A DNA stretch of 64,000 bases from assembly GCF_900120405.1 (NCBI RefSeq), contig NZ_LT635492.1, forward strand, positions 801,401 through 865,400, read 5' to 3'. This stretch comes from Urinicoccus massiliensis (GTDB lineage: Bacteria > Bacillota > Clostridia > Tissierellales > Peptoniphilaceae). The notes under the pieces were generated by a model that made no database searches, was not told the DNA's origin, and was given only the letters and a program-made list of their open reading frames with translations. Both the position numbers and the translations under genes were made by a program. Each line of letters opens with the position of its first letter. Position 1 is the stretch's first letter. Below are positions 48,042 through 57,231 of the stretch, one piece after another.

Positions 48042-48881
48042 CTACTGATTTTTTATTTTTTCTATAATATTTATTCCATTATCTATTACATCTTCAAACT
48101 TTATGTCTCTAGCATAAAGATTTTTCTTCGAATAAGAATTCCATCTGTATAAAAAAGCTTGATCCGTTTTTAGCATTCTCATTAAACTTATGATTTTATC
48201 TATATCAAATTCCGTTTTTCTATAATCAAAAGTTCTAATACATGCTTCTTTTAATATCTTGGTATCAATTTCTTTATCTTTTAATTTATAAATTATATAA
48301 AGATCATAGTAATCCTTACTTCTACTATTTAAAAACCCCCTAGAGTATATTGTTTGAATTTTTTCTGCCACAATTGTTTCAATAGGATAGGCTTTAATTA
48401 AAATATCTTCTTGCCCAAAAGCACTTATATATTTATAATCTATGGGATGTGGTGTGATAACATCACCTGTTGCAATATCAAGAGGTACAATTTGTCTTAT
48501 ATTCTCCATCCTACAAAGTATACTTACACGAAACCCTCCATACTGGTCATCTTCCTTGATTGTACTTATTCCATGTACTTTATAGGATATATCATCTGAA
48601 TGACTTGCTTCTAGTAATTCTTGTATTATTTTTAATACATTTTCTTCTGATAAATGCATATTTCTTAAAAGAAGATCTATATCTACTGTACTTCTTGAAT
48701 CTATGCCTACTACATTAGATAAAAGAAAACCTCCTTTAAAAATAAATTTTTCATGATACTTACTCTGTGCTAATTTTTTTAATATGCTTTCCAAAAAATA
48801 ATATAACATTACTGAATTAAATGGGAGTCCTGATTCTTTGCTTATATTATGACAAATGGCGGTTAACTTTGCTTTATTCAT
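48042..48881 (-). CDS. abiEii: AbiEii-type nucleotidyltransferase toxin (type IV TA)
   Basis: 279 residues of the nucleotidyltransferase AbiEii/AbiGii family: KFIFKGGFLLSNVVG, then RSTVDIDLLLRNM with the catalytic Asp pair, and VAEKIQTIYSRGFLNSRSKDYYDLYIIYKL. These toxins transfer nucleotides, in some members to tRNA, and abort phage infection. Its start overlaps the upstream AbiEi gene by 8 bases and has GGAGGTGGTAT before it. The pair has its own promoter and terminator inside the conjugation operon, as a cargo module that stabilises the element and may block phages. Confidence 0.92.
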   Translation of the reverse strand: MNKAKLTAICHNISKESGLPFNSVMLYYFLESILKKLAQSKYHEKFIFKGGFLLSNVVGIDSRSTVDIDLLLRNMHLSEENVLKIIQELLEASHSDDISYKVHGISTIKEDDQYGGFRVSILCRMENIRQIVPLDIATGDVITPHPIDYKYISAFGQEDILIKAYPIETIVAEKIQTIYSRGFLNSRSKDYYDLYIIYKLKDKEIDTKILKEACIRTFDYRKTEFDIDKIISLMRMLKTDQAFLYRWNSYSKKNLYARDIKFEDVIDNGINIIEKIKNQ

Positions 48882-49467
48882 ATACCACCTCCATAACTTC
48901 CCTTACTTTATCTTCTATTCCCATTTTTCTTGCTATTTCATATAGAGAATGTATATCCTTATCCTTATATTTAAAATAGTAACGAATGAGTTTTACATAA
49001 ACTTCAGTATCCATTTTTTCTTTGTTGGAAATAAAATCACAAAGTATTCTTTCGTAGGAGTAAACATTCACAATGTTTCCAAACATTGTCTTTTTCTGTA
49101 TAATTCCTAGATTATAAATAGATTTTTTTACATAATTGATATTAAGTGTATTTTTCTTCTCATTAAATTTATATCCATTGTATACTGTAACATCTATTCT
49201 CCATGGAATTTTGTCCGTTACCCCAAGTAGAAACAAAGCTGTCTCATAGGAAAATATCGCCTTTTTATACTGATATTGGAAAAAATAGTACTCATCGTAA
49301 TCACCATCTTCAATAATATATATTCCTTTTTGAACTCTAAACAATTTTCCTTCTTTTGCTAGTCTACTTAAATATACTGTAGGTATGTTATTTTCTCTGC
49401 AATAAGCAGATGTTATAATGCCACCTGATTTTTTTAGATGTATTTCAATTTGCTTTCTATAATTCAT
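48874..49467 (-). CDS. abiEi: AbiEi-type antitoxin/autorepressor (type IV TA)
   Basis: About 197 residues from the ATG at 49467 (AAGGGG nine bases before; an ATG at 49476 is too close to it). The N-terminal winged HTH is IEIHLKKSGGIITSAYCREN, IPTVYLSRLAKEGKLFRVQKG; then YIIEDGDYDEYYFFQY and the C-terminal AbiEi domain (YNGYKFNEKK, YERILCDFISNKEKMD). It neutralises the toxin indirectly and represses the operon by binding promoter repeats, two of which are visible upstream. Confidence 0.9.
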   Translation of the reverse strand: MNYRKQIEIHLKKSGGIITSAYCRENNIPTVYLSRLAKEGKLFRVQKGIYIIEDGDYDEYYFFQYQYKKAIFSYETALFLLGVTDKIPWRIDVTVYNGYKFNEKKNTLNINYVKKSIYNLGIIQKKTMFGNIVNVYSYERILCDFISNKEKMDTEVYVKLIRYYFKYKDKDIHSLYEIARKMGIEDKVREVMEVVYE

Positions 49468-49480
49468 TATATTCATCCCC

Positions 49481-49531
49481 TTGTTGTGTTTACACTTATA
49501 TTATATATTTTTATAAGTGTGTTTGCAACAA
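49481..49531 (-). promoter_or_regulatory. AbiE promoter with 20-bp inverted-repeat operator
   Basis: -35 TTGCAA (49523-49528), 17 bases, -10 TATAAT (49500-49505). Arms of 20 bases, 49481-49500 and 49512-49531, are inverted copies sharing TTGTTG and ACACTTATA, and cover both promoter boxes. This matches autoregulation of AbiE systems by AbiEi. Bases 49532-49770 hold no gene. Confidence 0.75.
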
Positions 49532-49770
49532 GGCTTTGAATTTCTATCCCACTTTGTTTCAAAAATTATCAAGAAATTTCATATCATCAAATTCTTAATT
49601 ATACAATCAATCATTTATACTTAGCTTTACTTATATATTAAGTTTGGGCTGTCGTTTTGTTCATCGTTTTTTATTAAAATTTCAGAATTCTAATTGTACT
49701 TTTTTTATAAATTTACAAGATAATTGAGTTTATTGTTGTCCTTAATCTACTGCTTAAATCATTGAGAAGA

Positions 49771-50649
49771 TTAAAATTCATCTTCATCTGGAATAATTTC
49801 TGTATCTTCCTTATCTTCAAGATCATAATCCTCCCCTTCAGATTCATAATCATCTTCTAATTCATTATAATCTTGCTCCTCTTCAAAACTTTCCTCTTCA
49901 TTTTTTTTATAGATTTTGAAGTAATATCCTGCACCCATTACACCAACAATAATTAAACCCATAAATAAATAAAGTCCTATCCCTGATTTCTTTTCTTCTT
50001 TCTCCTCTTTCTTCGGTTTTTCCTCCACCGGTTCTTCTTTTTTCACTACTTCTTCTTTTGGCTTTACTTCACTTTCTCCTTCAATCATATTTAGTAGATC
50101 TTGTTCTCCAACTTCTGTTAGTAGTTGCACATTTTCTTGATTTTCCGAATGATCTACAATGAGGTGCATAGTTTTTCCACTCTTTGTTTGAAAGGTTAAA
50201 AATTGTCTAACATCTATTGGATTTTCCTTTTTTTCATCTCTTGATGTTTGATCTTCTACTTTCGGTGTAATATCCTGTCCATTTTTATCTACATTTTCTA
50301 TAACTGTTCCTCTTGCCTTATTTTCTTTTGTAGCTAATGGATTAATTGCTTTAGTATTGCCACCTTTAACAAGTTTAGATGGCTTTTCTTTTTTATCTAC
50401 TTGCTCATTTTTTATGTTATTTTCTTGTATTTTCGGCACTTCCTGATAAGGAATTTTTTGACTCTCATTAGATGGTTCATATATATCTTCATCAAATAAG
50501 CTTTCTAATTCTTTACTTTTTTCTGGCAAATAAATATCATTTGACTGATTTTTTATTTCATTATCATTGCTCTTAGCTATGGATATGCTTGGCATACTTA
50601 ATAGTAAAAGGAGTAGCACTAAGGCTACCCCTAATCTTTTTTTCTTCAT
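49771..50649 (-). CDS. DUF4366-type membrane protein of the conjugation operon
   Basis: 292 residues: signal peptide (1-25; RLGVALVLLLLLLSMPSIS), a long low-complexity charged region, the conserved DUF4366-like block GKTMHLIVDHSENQENVQLL near 155-185, a Pro/Glu/Lys spacer, one transmembrane helix (~225-245; GLYLFMGLIIVGVMGAGYYF) and an extremely acidic tail. Topology would be outside N-terminal domain, inside C-terminal tail. It is found in the same place in Tn1549-like ICEs. Its function in transfer is unknown. AAGGAGATAACT precedes the ATG. Confidence 0.8.
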   Translation of the reverse strand: MKKKRLGVALVLLLLLLSMPSISIAKSNDNEIKNQSNDIYLPEKSKELESLFDEDIYEPSNESQKIPYQEVPKIQENNIKNEQVDKKEKPSKLVKGGNTKAINPLATKENKARGTVIENVDKNGQDITPKVEDQTSRDEKKENPIDVRQFLTFQTKSGKTMHLIVDHSENQENVQLLTEVGEQDLLNMIEGESEVKPKEEVVKKEEPVEEKPKKEEKEEKKSGIGLYLFMGLIIVGVMGAGYYFKIYKKNEEESFEEEQDYNELEDDYESEGEDYDLEDKEDTEIIPDEDEF

Positions 50650-50664
50650 AGTTATCTCCTTTTC

Positions 50665-53019
50665 TTACTTTATATTCTTAAAGACATAAACTGCCTTTCT
50701 GCTATTATCCCATTCTATACTTTGATCTTTTTCATCTCTTATATCCCCACAGCTTGCATTAAAAGCTTTAGCTATATTGGAAATAGATGCGTGAATTCTT
50801 CCATTTATAATTACAGGTTTAGTGTCAGAATGATAAATGTTTCCTTGACTATCTTTCATAACACCAGTATCTATATTTAATCTTAGAGTTTTTTTAGGTA
50901 AGGCTGTATTTTCTTTATTTGAAAAGATAGCCTCTCTATTACTATCATCATATTCTACATTAAACCCAAGAGTATAGGCTGCATATCTAACAGGTAGCAT
51001 AATGCGATTATCCTTAATATATGCTTTTACATCCATATACACAGTAGTTTTCTTTCCATCTTTTATAATGTTATAAAAGTTTTTGTCTACTTGAAAAACT
51101 GCAAATTCTTTTTCATCTTTAACTTGTTTTTTACCTTGTTGTTCCTCTTGCTTTTTCATCTTGTTAAGATCAAATTGATTTAGGATGTTCTTATCATCAG
51201 CTTTCAAAAGTTCGTCCCATTTTTTATCTTGAGATTTCTTATCTTCTTTCTTCTCTTTGTTTTCTTTTTGGAGTTTTAGAAGTTCATCTAATTTCTTAGA
51301 TAAGCCTTGGTTTATATTTTTTTCTTTTTCATCTTTAGCTTGCTTTTCAAGTTCTTCTTTAACTTTTTTATTTGCTTCCTCGATTAACTTCTTGGCTTCT
51401 TCAATTTTCTTATCTAACTCTTCTTTTAGCTTTTTAATTTCTTCTTCAGAAGCTTTTTGTTTTCCTTCTAGTCCTTTAATCTTCTCTTCTAATTCTTTTT
51501 TTGTATTTTCAGAAGATTCTTTTAAACTATCAATAGCCTTTTGAAGCTCTTCAATTTTCTTACAGCATTCTGACTTAGAATTTTCTGTTTCTTTCTTTTT
51601 AGACTCTAAATCTTTTATCTTATTATCTTTTTCATCAAGAGCTTTTTCTAAGCCCTTAATTTTATTATCTTTATCCTCAATTTCTTTAGTCTTTTTTGCA
51701 AGTTCTCCTTCTAAAGACTCAAGCTTTTCTTGCATTTCTTTGATTTTATTTTCGTTTTTATCTGTCTTTTCTTTCTCAGCTTCTAACTCCCATTTTGTAG
51801 ATGAATAATCTTCTTTTAGTTTTGCATTTTCATCTTGTAATCTTTTTAATTCATCTTTAAGCTGAGTAATTTCTGCTATTAGTTCATCATTATTGGAGTT
51901 TTTAAGATCCTCAATTTCTTTATTCAATTGAGCAATCTTATTGTCTTTATCTCTAATTTCTTCTTCTAGCCTAGCTTTTTCTTGTTTTAGTTTCTCTCCA
52001 TTATCTTTGCAAGATTCTAACTTTTCCTTTAACTCATCTATCTTTGATTGATCTTCTTGTTTCTTATCATTTAAGTCTTTGATCTGATTTTCTAAGTCCT
52101 TAATGTTTTTAGTTAAATCATCAATCTTATTGTCCTTTTCATCAATATCTTGTCCTGTCAAATCAGTTTGAGTACCAATGGAATATTTATTTGGATTGTA
52201 TATAGTCATCTTTCCTTGATACATATCATTGTTATAATCAAATTCAAGTTCTACACTATCTACGTTCTTATCAAAGACAAACTCTCCATTTTCAAACCTT
52301 AATCCATTAGGAATAGATTTGAATCCTTGATTTCCGTTGAAACCAAAATGATTTTCGTAAAATGGATTTTGTTTTGGTCTATATTCAACTTCTTGATTAT
52401 GGAATACTCCCTTACTGTTAATATTTGGATTGCCTAAAACTTTTATAGTGTGCAATTTATTTCTTGAAAAAGCATACTGTTCAATTGTCTTCACAGACTT
52501 CGGTATAATTATTTCTTGGAGGTTATTTCTTTCAAAAGCATTATGTTCAATATTTACTAGAGTACCAGGTAAAGTCACTTCTCTAAGTCCACAATTGAAA
52601 AATGCTAAACCACCAAGATAAGTTAAGCTATTTGATAGTTTTACCTGATCTATACTTGCTTCGTAAAAGGCAGCATAACCTAAATGCTTAACAGAATCAG
52701 GAATAATTACTTTATCCCAATGTTTGCCACGTCCAAATTCTCTTTTATATCTAAGTTCATCGTTTGAATGACTTAAAGAATAATTTCCATTTATAGATTT
52801 CGTTCCTTCAGGAAATACTAGAACATTTGTCTTTTCTTTCTTTTCTAAGCCCTTATCACTAAAGGCTATTATATTTCCCTCAGAGGAATACATAAAATCA
52901 TCTTCCGTCCACTCTACCTTATAATCTGTACTTGCATATACAGGACTTACAGCCACTATATTCACTAGACTTACAAGTAGCATTATCACAGCTAAAATTC
53001 CACTGGTTATTTTTTTCAT
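50665..53019 (-). CDS. Secreted protein: BspA-like leucine-rich repeats, long coiled coil, stalk domain
   Basis: 784 residues with a signal peptide (1-29). Residues ~60-200 are BspA-type leucine-rich repeats (VIPDSVKHLGYAAFYEASI, LTYLGGLAFFNCGL, IPKSVKTIEQYAFSRNKL). From ~290 to ~600 there is an almost unbroken coiled coil in which D-K-D-N-K-I is repeated many times. The C-terminal ~130 residues match a copper amine oxidase N-terminal-like stalk domain (DNRIMLPVRYAAYTLGFNV). No LPXTG or transmembrane anchor is visible. It could act as a cell-surface mating-pair adhesin or a scaffold across the wall. Its start overlaps the DUF4315 gene stop. Confidence 0.82.
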   Translation of the reverse strand: MKKITSGILAVIMLLVSLVNIVAVSPVYASTDYKVEWTEDDFMYSSEGNIIAFSDKGLEKKEKTNVLVFPEGTKSINGNYSLSHSNDELRYKREFGRGKHWDKVIIPDSVKHLGYAAFYEASIDQVKLSNSLTYLGGLAFFNCGLREVTLPGTLVNIEHNAFERNNLQEIIIPKSVKTIEQYAFSRNKLHTIKVLGNPNINSKGVFHNQEVEYRPKQNPFYENHFGFNGNQGFKSIPNGLRFENGEFVFDKNVDSVELEFDYNNDMYQGKMTIYNPNKYSIGTQTDLTGQDIDEKDNKIDDLTKNIKDLENQIKDLNDKKQEDQSKIDELKEKLESCKDNGEKLKQEKARLEEEIRDKDNKIAQLNKEIEDLKNSNNDELIAEITQLKDELKRLQDENAKLKEDYSSTKWELEAEKEKTDKNENKIKEMQEKLESLEGELAKKTKEIEDKDNKIKGLEKALDEKDNKIKDLESKKKETENSKSECCKKIEELQKAIDSLKESSENTKKELEEKIKGLEGKQKASEEEIKKLKEELDKKIEEAKKLIEEANKKVKEELEKQAKDEKEKNINQGLSKKLDELLKLQKENKEKKEDKKSQDKKWDELLKADDKNILNQFDLNKMKKQEEQQGKKQVKDEKEFAVFQVDKNFYNIIKDGKKTTVYMDVKAYIKDNRIMLPVRYAAYTLGFNVEYDDSNREAIFSNKENTALPKKTLRLNIDTGVMKDSQGNIYHSDTKPVIINGRIHASISNIAKAFNASCGDIRDEKDQSIEWDNSRKAVYVFKNIK

Positions 53020-53273
53020 AAATTTTCCTCACTTTCATTTGTATCTTTTCTTTTAAGTTCTTTTCTTTCTCTATTTTCTTCTTCCTTATTTTTTCTAACA
53101 ATAAATAAAAATTCATCAAGAGATATTTTTCGACTTCGAAATTCCTTGATGACCTCTAAATTTTCTATTTCTTCTTGTTCCTCTACTAATAACTGAAGTT
53201 CTATTTCAATTTCTTCTTTTTTCTTTCTTAAATTCTTCTGTTTTTCTATGTTTCTGATTAATTTTTTATTCAT
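53016..53273 (-). CDS. DUF4315-type small coiled-coil protein
   Basis: 85 residues, highly charged: KLIRNIEKQKNLRKKKEEIE followed by LEVIKEFRSRKISLDEFLFIV. It fits DUF4315, a family found between the NlpC/P60 hydrolase and DUF4366 genes in clostridial ICEs. Function unknown. AAGGAGTAAAAATCT precedes the ATG, and the stop overlaps the next start. Confidence 0.82.
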   Translation of the reverse strand: MNKKLIRNIEKQKNLRKKKEEIEIELQLLVEEQEEIENLEVIKEFRSRKISLDEFLFIVRKNKEEENRERKELKRKDTNESEENL

Positions 53274-53292
53274 AGATTTTTACTCCTTCCCC

Positions 53293-56256
53293 TTATTTTG
53301 GTCTACCAAAGGAATAAAAGTGATTTTTCCAATACCTTGAGTTTATACTGGTATATTGGATAGGATCTCCTGCATGGAGCATCATTCCATTTCCGGCATA
53401 TATCCCTACGTGAGAAATTGGCGTACCGGAATTATATGTGCCTTTAAAGAAAATAATATCCCCAGGTTTTGCCTCGCTTGGAGATATTGGATTACAATAG
53501 TTTTTATAAATAAGCCAAGCTGTAGTTCTTGGCATTTTCTTTACACCAGACTTTGTAAATGACCAACATACAAAACCTGAACAGTCAAAGTTAGATGGTC
53601 CACTTGCTCCAAACACATATCTTTTGCCTATGTGTTTTTCTGCTTCATTAAATAAGGCTTTGGCAGTTTCAGAATCAAAAGCAAGACCGGGATTTCCAAA
53701 GTTTGGATTGTCTATAATCTCTTCCAAGTTCCCATAGCTTGATCCAAAATATCCACTCATATTTCCCTGACTCTCAAGTAAAGCTAAATAATGAGCCATA
53801 TTTGTTTCATAGTTTGCAAATTCTTCTCTTGCTATTTCATCAATACTTTTCTTTTTTATAGTTAATGTTAGAATTCTATAGGTATATGGATTTCCTTCAC
53901 TGTCATATTTTGTAATAGACTTTGAAGTATATTTTTTCTCATACATTTGATTAAATAGCTTTTTTAATTCCTTTTGTATCTCTTCAGCTGACTTAATCTC
54001 TCCATATCTTGCTGTTAAATAGCTAAAAAGCTCGTGTAGGTCATGACCAACAGAATCTCCTTTTATATGATATTCATCATAATTTGGATAATTTTCTTTA
54101 ATACTATCTATTTCATCTTGTAAGGCATATTCATAACTTGTAAATTCATTGTTAATATCCATTAAAACTTCTTCTTTTGATAGATAGCTTGTAGCTATAA
54201 CATTACTTGTTAATCCTGAAGTAAGACTGCCAACATTGCTAATTCCTTGAAATAGCATAAAAAAAAGTCCTAAAATACAAAGGGCAATTAAAATTTGCTT
54301 ATATCCTTTGTTTTTTAAAGCTTCCAATGTTTTCTTTCCAATATTAGCGAAAGATTTCTTTATTCTATTTACTAAACCTTCCCCGTGTTTCTTCCTAAAA
54401 TCTCTCTGAAACTTCTTTTTCATAAAAAATCGATTCAATTTATTAGAGTTTTGATAAGCTTTAGTCTTCTTCAATTCTTCAAAATTTCTTTGAAAGAGGA
54501 GTTTACTTTCTTTCTTATAAATTTTTCCTTCTAAAGATTTTATTTTTCTCTGAGTTTTTAAAGGTTTTTTTCTTCTAAGATGGCTAATTTCTCTGCCAAT
54601 AGCTTCAGTAGTTCTACTAAGCTTATAAGCAGCGTTAACGCCTGCATTATCATCTTTCCCACTATATAGATAGTTTGCCGTCATAGCACTCGCAAAAGTA
54701 ATAGGTTGTTCTAAACCCGCTTTTTTTGACTTTTTCTTATCCTTAATTAACTCTTTTTCCTTTTTATTCTTTTTCTCATATAGTTTTGATATTTTATCTT
54801 CCTTTTTATAAAACTTATCTTTTTCACTTTTGTTATCTTTTTTAGAATGGAATTTAGTTTTATTTTTTGTATCTACCTTATTTTTTTCAGATACATTTTT
54901 AGAATCCTGTACTTCTTTTTTTGTCCTGGTGTATTCTTTCTTTGGATCAAAGTTGCTTTTCTTTATAGTATTATCAAAAGCGTCTTTTATTTGTCTTTTC
55001 TTTACCTTGTTTTTATTAGAAATTCCACTATGATTTAAATCAAGTTCATCTACTTCAAGATTCTCATTTTTTATTACGTTTTTTTCCTGTTTGAAGATTT
55101 CTTTTTTCGTGCCTATTTTTTCTTGATTCTTTTTATTTATATTATATTTATCTTTATTTTTTTCAGATTCACTTTTAAATCCTTCAGATAGGCTATCCTG
55201 TCTAAATTTCCCACTAGAAACCCTACCCATTAGCATATTTTTTTCTTCTAAATTTCTAACTTTGCCTTTGAAATATTTGCTATTTTGTTTTTTATTAGTA
55301 TTCAGGTCTTGAATTATTTTTTTATCTTCTTCATTTGCCTTATATGATAGACCTTTTCTTCTAAACTTCCCATTTAAAGATTTTAATTCTACTTTTTCCC
55401 CTTTATCCTTAAACTGCCTTTGAGATTGATAAAGTTTTTTTAAGGTATTTTTTTGAAAGCTTTCTTTCCCTTTCTTACCAAGAATAGAATAACCATCCCA
55501 ATTTTTTCTTTGCACATCAGAAGATGGTAAATACTTATAGTCATCTCTTGTATCCCTATAGGATACATTGCTATCACTAAAGTTCATGTCATAGCGATCT
55601 ATGACACCATCATTATCTGAGTCCTGTGATAATGGATCATATGTCGAACTTACCTCTCTATTAAAATTCTTATCTTCTTTTCTAAATCTCCTTATTTTTT
55701 TCTCTGGAATATCATTAAAACTTTCACTCTCAACGTTTTTCTTCCATTTTAAATTACTATTCCCCTTGCAATTTTTTTGGGGAGAAATGCTACTTTTTAT
55801 ATTAGAATTAGTTGAAATTGGTCCATCATTAAAATTTTCTTTAAAATTACTTAGCCTGTATTCTGTTTCTTGCCCGTGATATTCACCATATCTACTTTCC
55901 TCATTTTCTTCCATTTTTCTATGCTGCCGTTGCGAATATTCCGGCTGATATTCATTATGATAGGAGGCTTCTGCAAATTTTTCCTCATGGATTTTTCTTT
56001 GTCTTCTTTCTCTATTTGGCTTTTCTTTTTCTTTGAATAAATTCTGACTATTTTCTTGCAAATGATCTGAGTAATATTTAGAGTTTTCAACATTATTGTC
56101 TATGTTGTTCCTGCTTTTTACTTTATTTATTTCTTTTTTTGAAAAATCTGATGGACTCTCTATATTACTGAATTTTTCATTACTTTCTTCTTTCTTTTCT
56201 GATATAAGCTTGGTCTTTGGTACATCTCTTGGGTTTACTTTCCCTTTCTTTTTCAT
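53293..56256 (-). CDS. Membrane-anchored NlpC/P60 peptidoglycan hydrolase (CD1107-like)
   Basis: About 987 residues from the ATG at 56256 (AGGAGGTGTAT upstream). Long Lys/Glu/Asn-rich N-terminal region (1-560) carrying a Ca-binding-like motif YDPLSQDSDNDGVIDRYD near 207; a basic stretch; one transmembrane helix near 655 (LIALCILGLFFMLF); an outer linker; and a C-terminal NlpC/P60 domain (~870-987) with Cys in NFDCSGFVCW and His in ISHVGIYAG and MLHAGD. It would cut cell-wall peptides to let the secretion apparatus through, like Tn916 Orf14. The large N-terminal part would be cytoplasmic, which is unusual for a wall hydrolase. Confidence 0.9.
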   Translation of the reverse strand: MKKKGKVNPRDVPKTKLISEKKEESNEKFSNIESPSDFSKKEINKVKSRNNIDNNVENSKYYSDHLQENSQNLFKEKEKPNRERRQRKIHEEKFAEASYHNEYQPEYSQRQHRKMEENEESRYGEYHGQETEYRLSNFKENFNDGPISTNSNIKSSISPQKNCKGNSNLKWKKNVESESFNDIPEKKIRRFRKEDKNFNREVSSTYDPLSQDSDNDGVIDRYDMNFSDSNVSYRDTRDDYKYLPSSDVQRKNWDGYSILGKKGKESFQKNTLKKLYQSQRQFKDKGEKVELKSLNGKFRRKGLSYKANEEDKKIIQDLNTNKKQNSKYFKGKVRNLEEKNMLMGRVSSGKFRQDSLSEGFKSESEKNKDKYNINKKNQEKIGTKKEIFKQEKNVIKNENLEVDELDLNHSGISNKNKVKKRQIKDAFDNTIKKSNFDPKKEYTRTKKEVQDSKNVSEKNKVDTKNKTKFHSKKDNKSEKDKFYKKEDKISKLYEKKNKKEKELIKDKKKSKKAGLEQPITFASAMTANYLYSGKDDNAGVNAAYKLSRTTEAIGREISHLRRKKPLKTQRKIKSLEGKIYKKESKLLFQRNFEELKKTKAYQNSNKLNRFFMKKKFQRDFRKKHGEGLVNRIKKSFANIGKKTLEALKNKGYKQILIALCILGLFFMLFQGISNVGSLTSGLTSNVIATSYLSKEEVLMDINNEFTSYEYALQDEIDSIKENYPNYDEYHIKGDSVGHDLHELFSYLTARYGEIKSAEEIQKELKKLFNQMYEKKYTSKSITKYDSEGNPYTYRILTLTIKKKSIDEIAREEFANYETNMAHYLALLESQGNMSGYFGSSYGNLEEIIDNPNFGNPGLAFDSETAKALFNEAEKHIGKRYVFGASGPSNFDCSGFVCWSFTKSGVKKMPRTTAWLIYKNYCNPISPSEAKPGDIIFFKGTYNSGTPISHVGIYAGNGMMLHAGDPIQYTSINSRYWKNHFYSFGRPK

Positions 56257-56265
56257 ATACACCTC

Positions 56266-57231
56266 CTATTTAATATTTTTCTCAATCCTTTCTTTAGCTA
56301 TTTGACAGTAATCTTTGTTTATGTCGATTCCAATATATTCTCTGTCCATCCTAATAGCTACCATTCCAACAGTTCCTGAACCCATAAAGGGATCAAGAAT
56401 CAAGCCTTTTTTAGGACATCCTGCTTTTATACAAAGTTCTACCAGTTTTGGTGGAAATACCGCATAGTGTTTTCCTTTAAATGCACTGGTGTTAATAGTC
56501 CAAATATCTCTATTGTTTCTAAACTTAGGGACATTATCTCCTATATATTCTCCATACTCTCTTGCTTCATTTATGCTCTGTCTTTTAGCTCCTGTACCTT
56601 CTTGTAAATACTTATTATTTTTTCCTCTTGCCCTCATATATCTTTTCTTGCTTATTTCTTTTATTGGTTCTTTCATAGCGTCAAAGTTATAGAAATACTT
56701 TCTTGCTTTTGATAGTAGGAAGATATGTTCATAAGACCTTGATGGTCTATCTCTACAAGACTCAGGCATGGCATTTTCCTTATGCCAAATAATATCACTT
56801 CGCAAATACCAACCGTCCTCTCTTAATTTTAAAGCTAGTTGCCAAGGTATCCCCATTAAGTCTTTTGCCTTGTAGCCACTGAGTTTTTCTGTAATAGACT
56901 CTTTTTGACCACTTCTTCCTTCTATGTTTTTAGGATCTTTATATTCTTTTTTGCTTCTTGTCCCTGCATAAGAATCTCCAATAACTACCCAAAGTGTTCC
57001 TTCTTTTTTTAATACTCTTTTTACTTCTCTAAAGACTTCAATTAATTTATTTAAATATTCCTCCGGACTTTCTTCTCTTCCAATTTGTCCTTCTGCTTTA
57101 TAATCTCTAAGTCCATAATATGGAGGAGATGTAATACAGCAATCAAATGTTTTATCTGGAAATTCCTTTAGAGCAGAAATTGCATCTAAATTAATAATAT
57201 AGTTAGTTTTTAACTTCTCTCTGTCTATCAA
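56266..57231 (-). CDS. DNA methyltransferase (N6-adenine/N4-cytosine, beta class)
   Basis: 321 residues with catalytic motif [13 protein letters not shown] near residue 35, target-recognition region in the middle, and motif [12 protein letters not shown] near the C-terminus, the order of beta-class amino-methyltransferases. TSPPY is compatible with N4-cytosine or N6-adenine. No restriction endonuclease is adjacent, so it is orphan and may guard the element against host restriction. The frame starts with TTG at 57231, overlapping virB4 by 29 bases, with AAGGAAGGG upstream. Confidence 0.9.
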   Translation of the reverse strand: MIDREKLKTNYIINLDAISALKEFPDKTFDCCITSPPYYGLRDYKAEGQIGREESPEEYLNKLIEVFREVKRVLKKEGTLWVVIGDSYAGTRSKKEYKDPKNIEGRSGQKESITEKLSGYKAKDLMGIPWQLALKLREDGWYLRSDIIWHKENAMPESCRDRPSRSYEHIFLLSKARKYFYNFDAMKEPIKEISKKRYMRARGKNNKYLQEGTGAKRQSINEAREYGEYIGDNVPKFRNNRDIWTINTSAFKGKHYAVFPPKLVELCIKAGCPKKGLILDPFMGSGTVGMVAIRMDREYIGIDINKDYCQIAKERIEKNIK

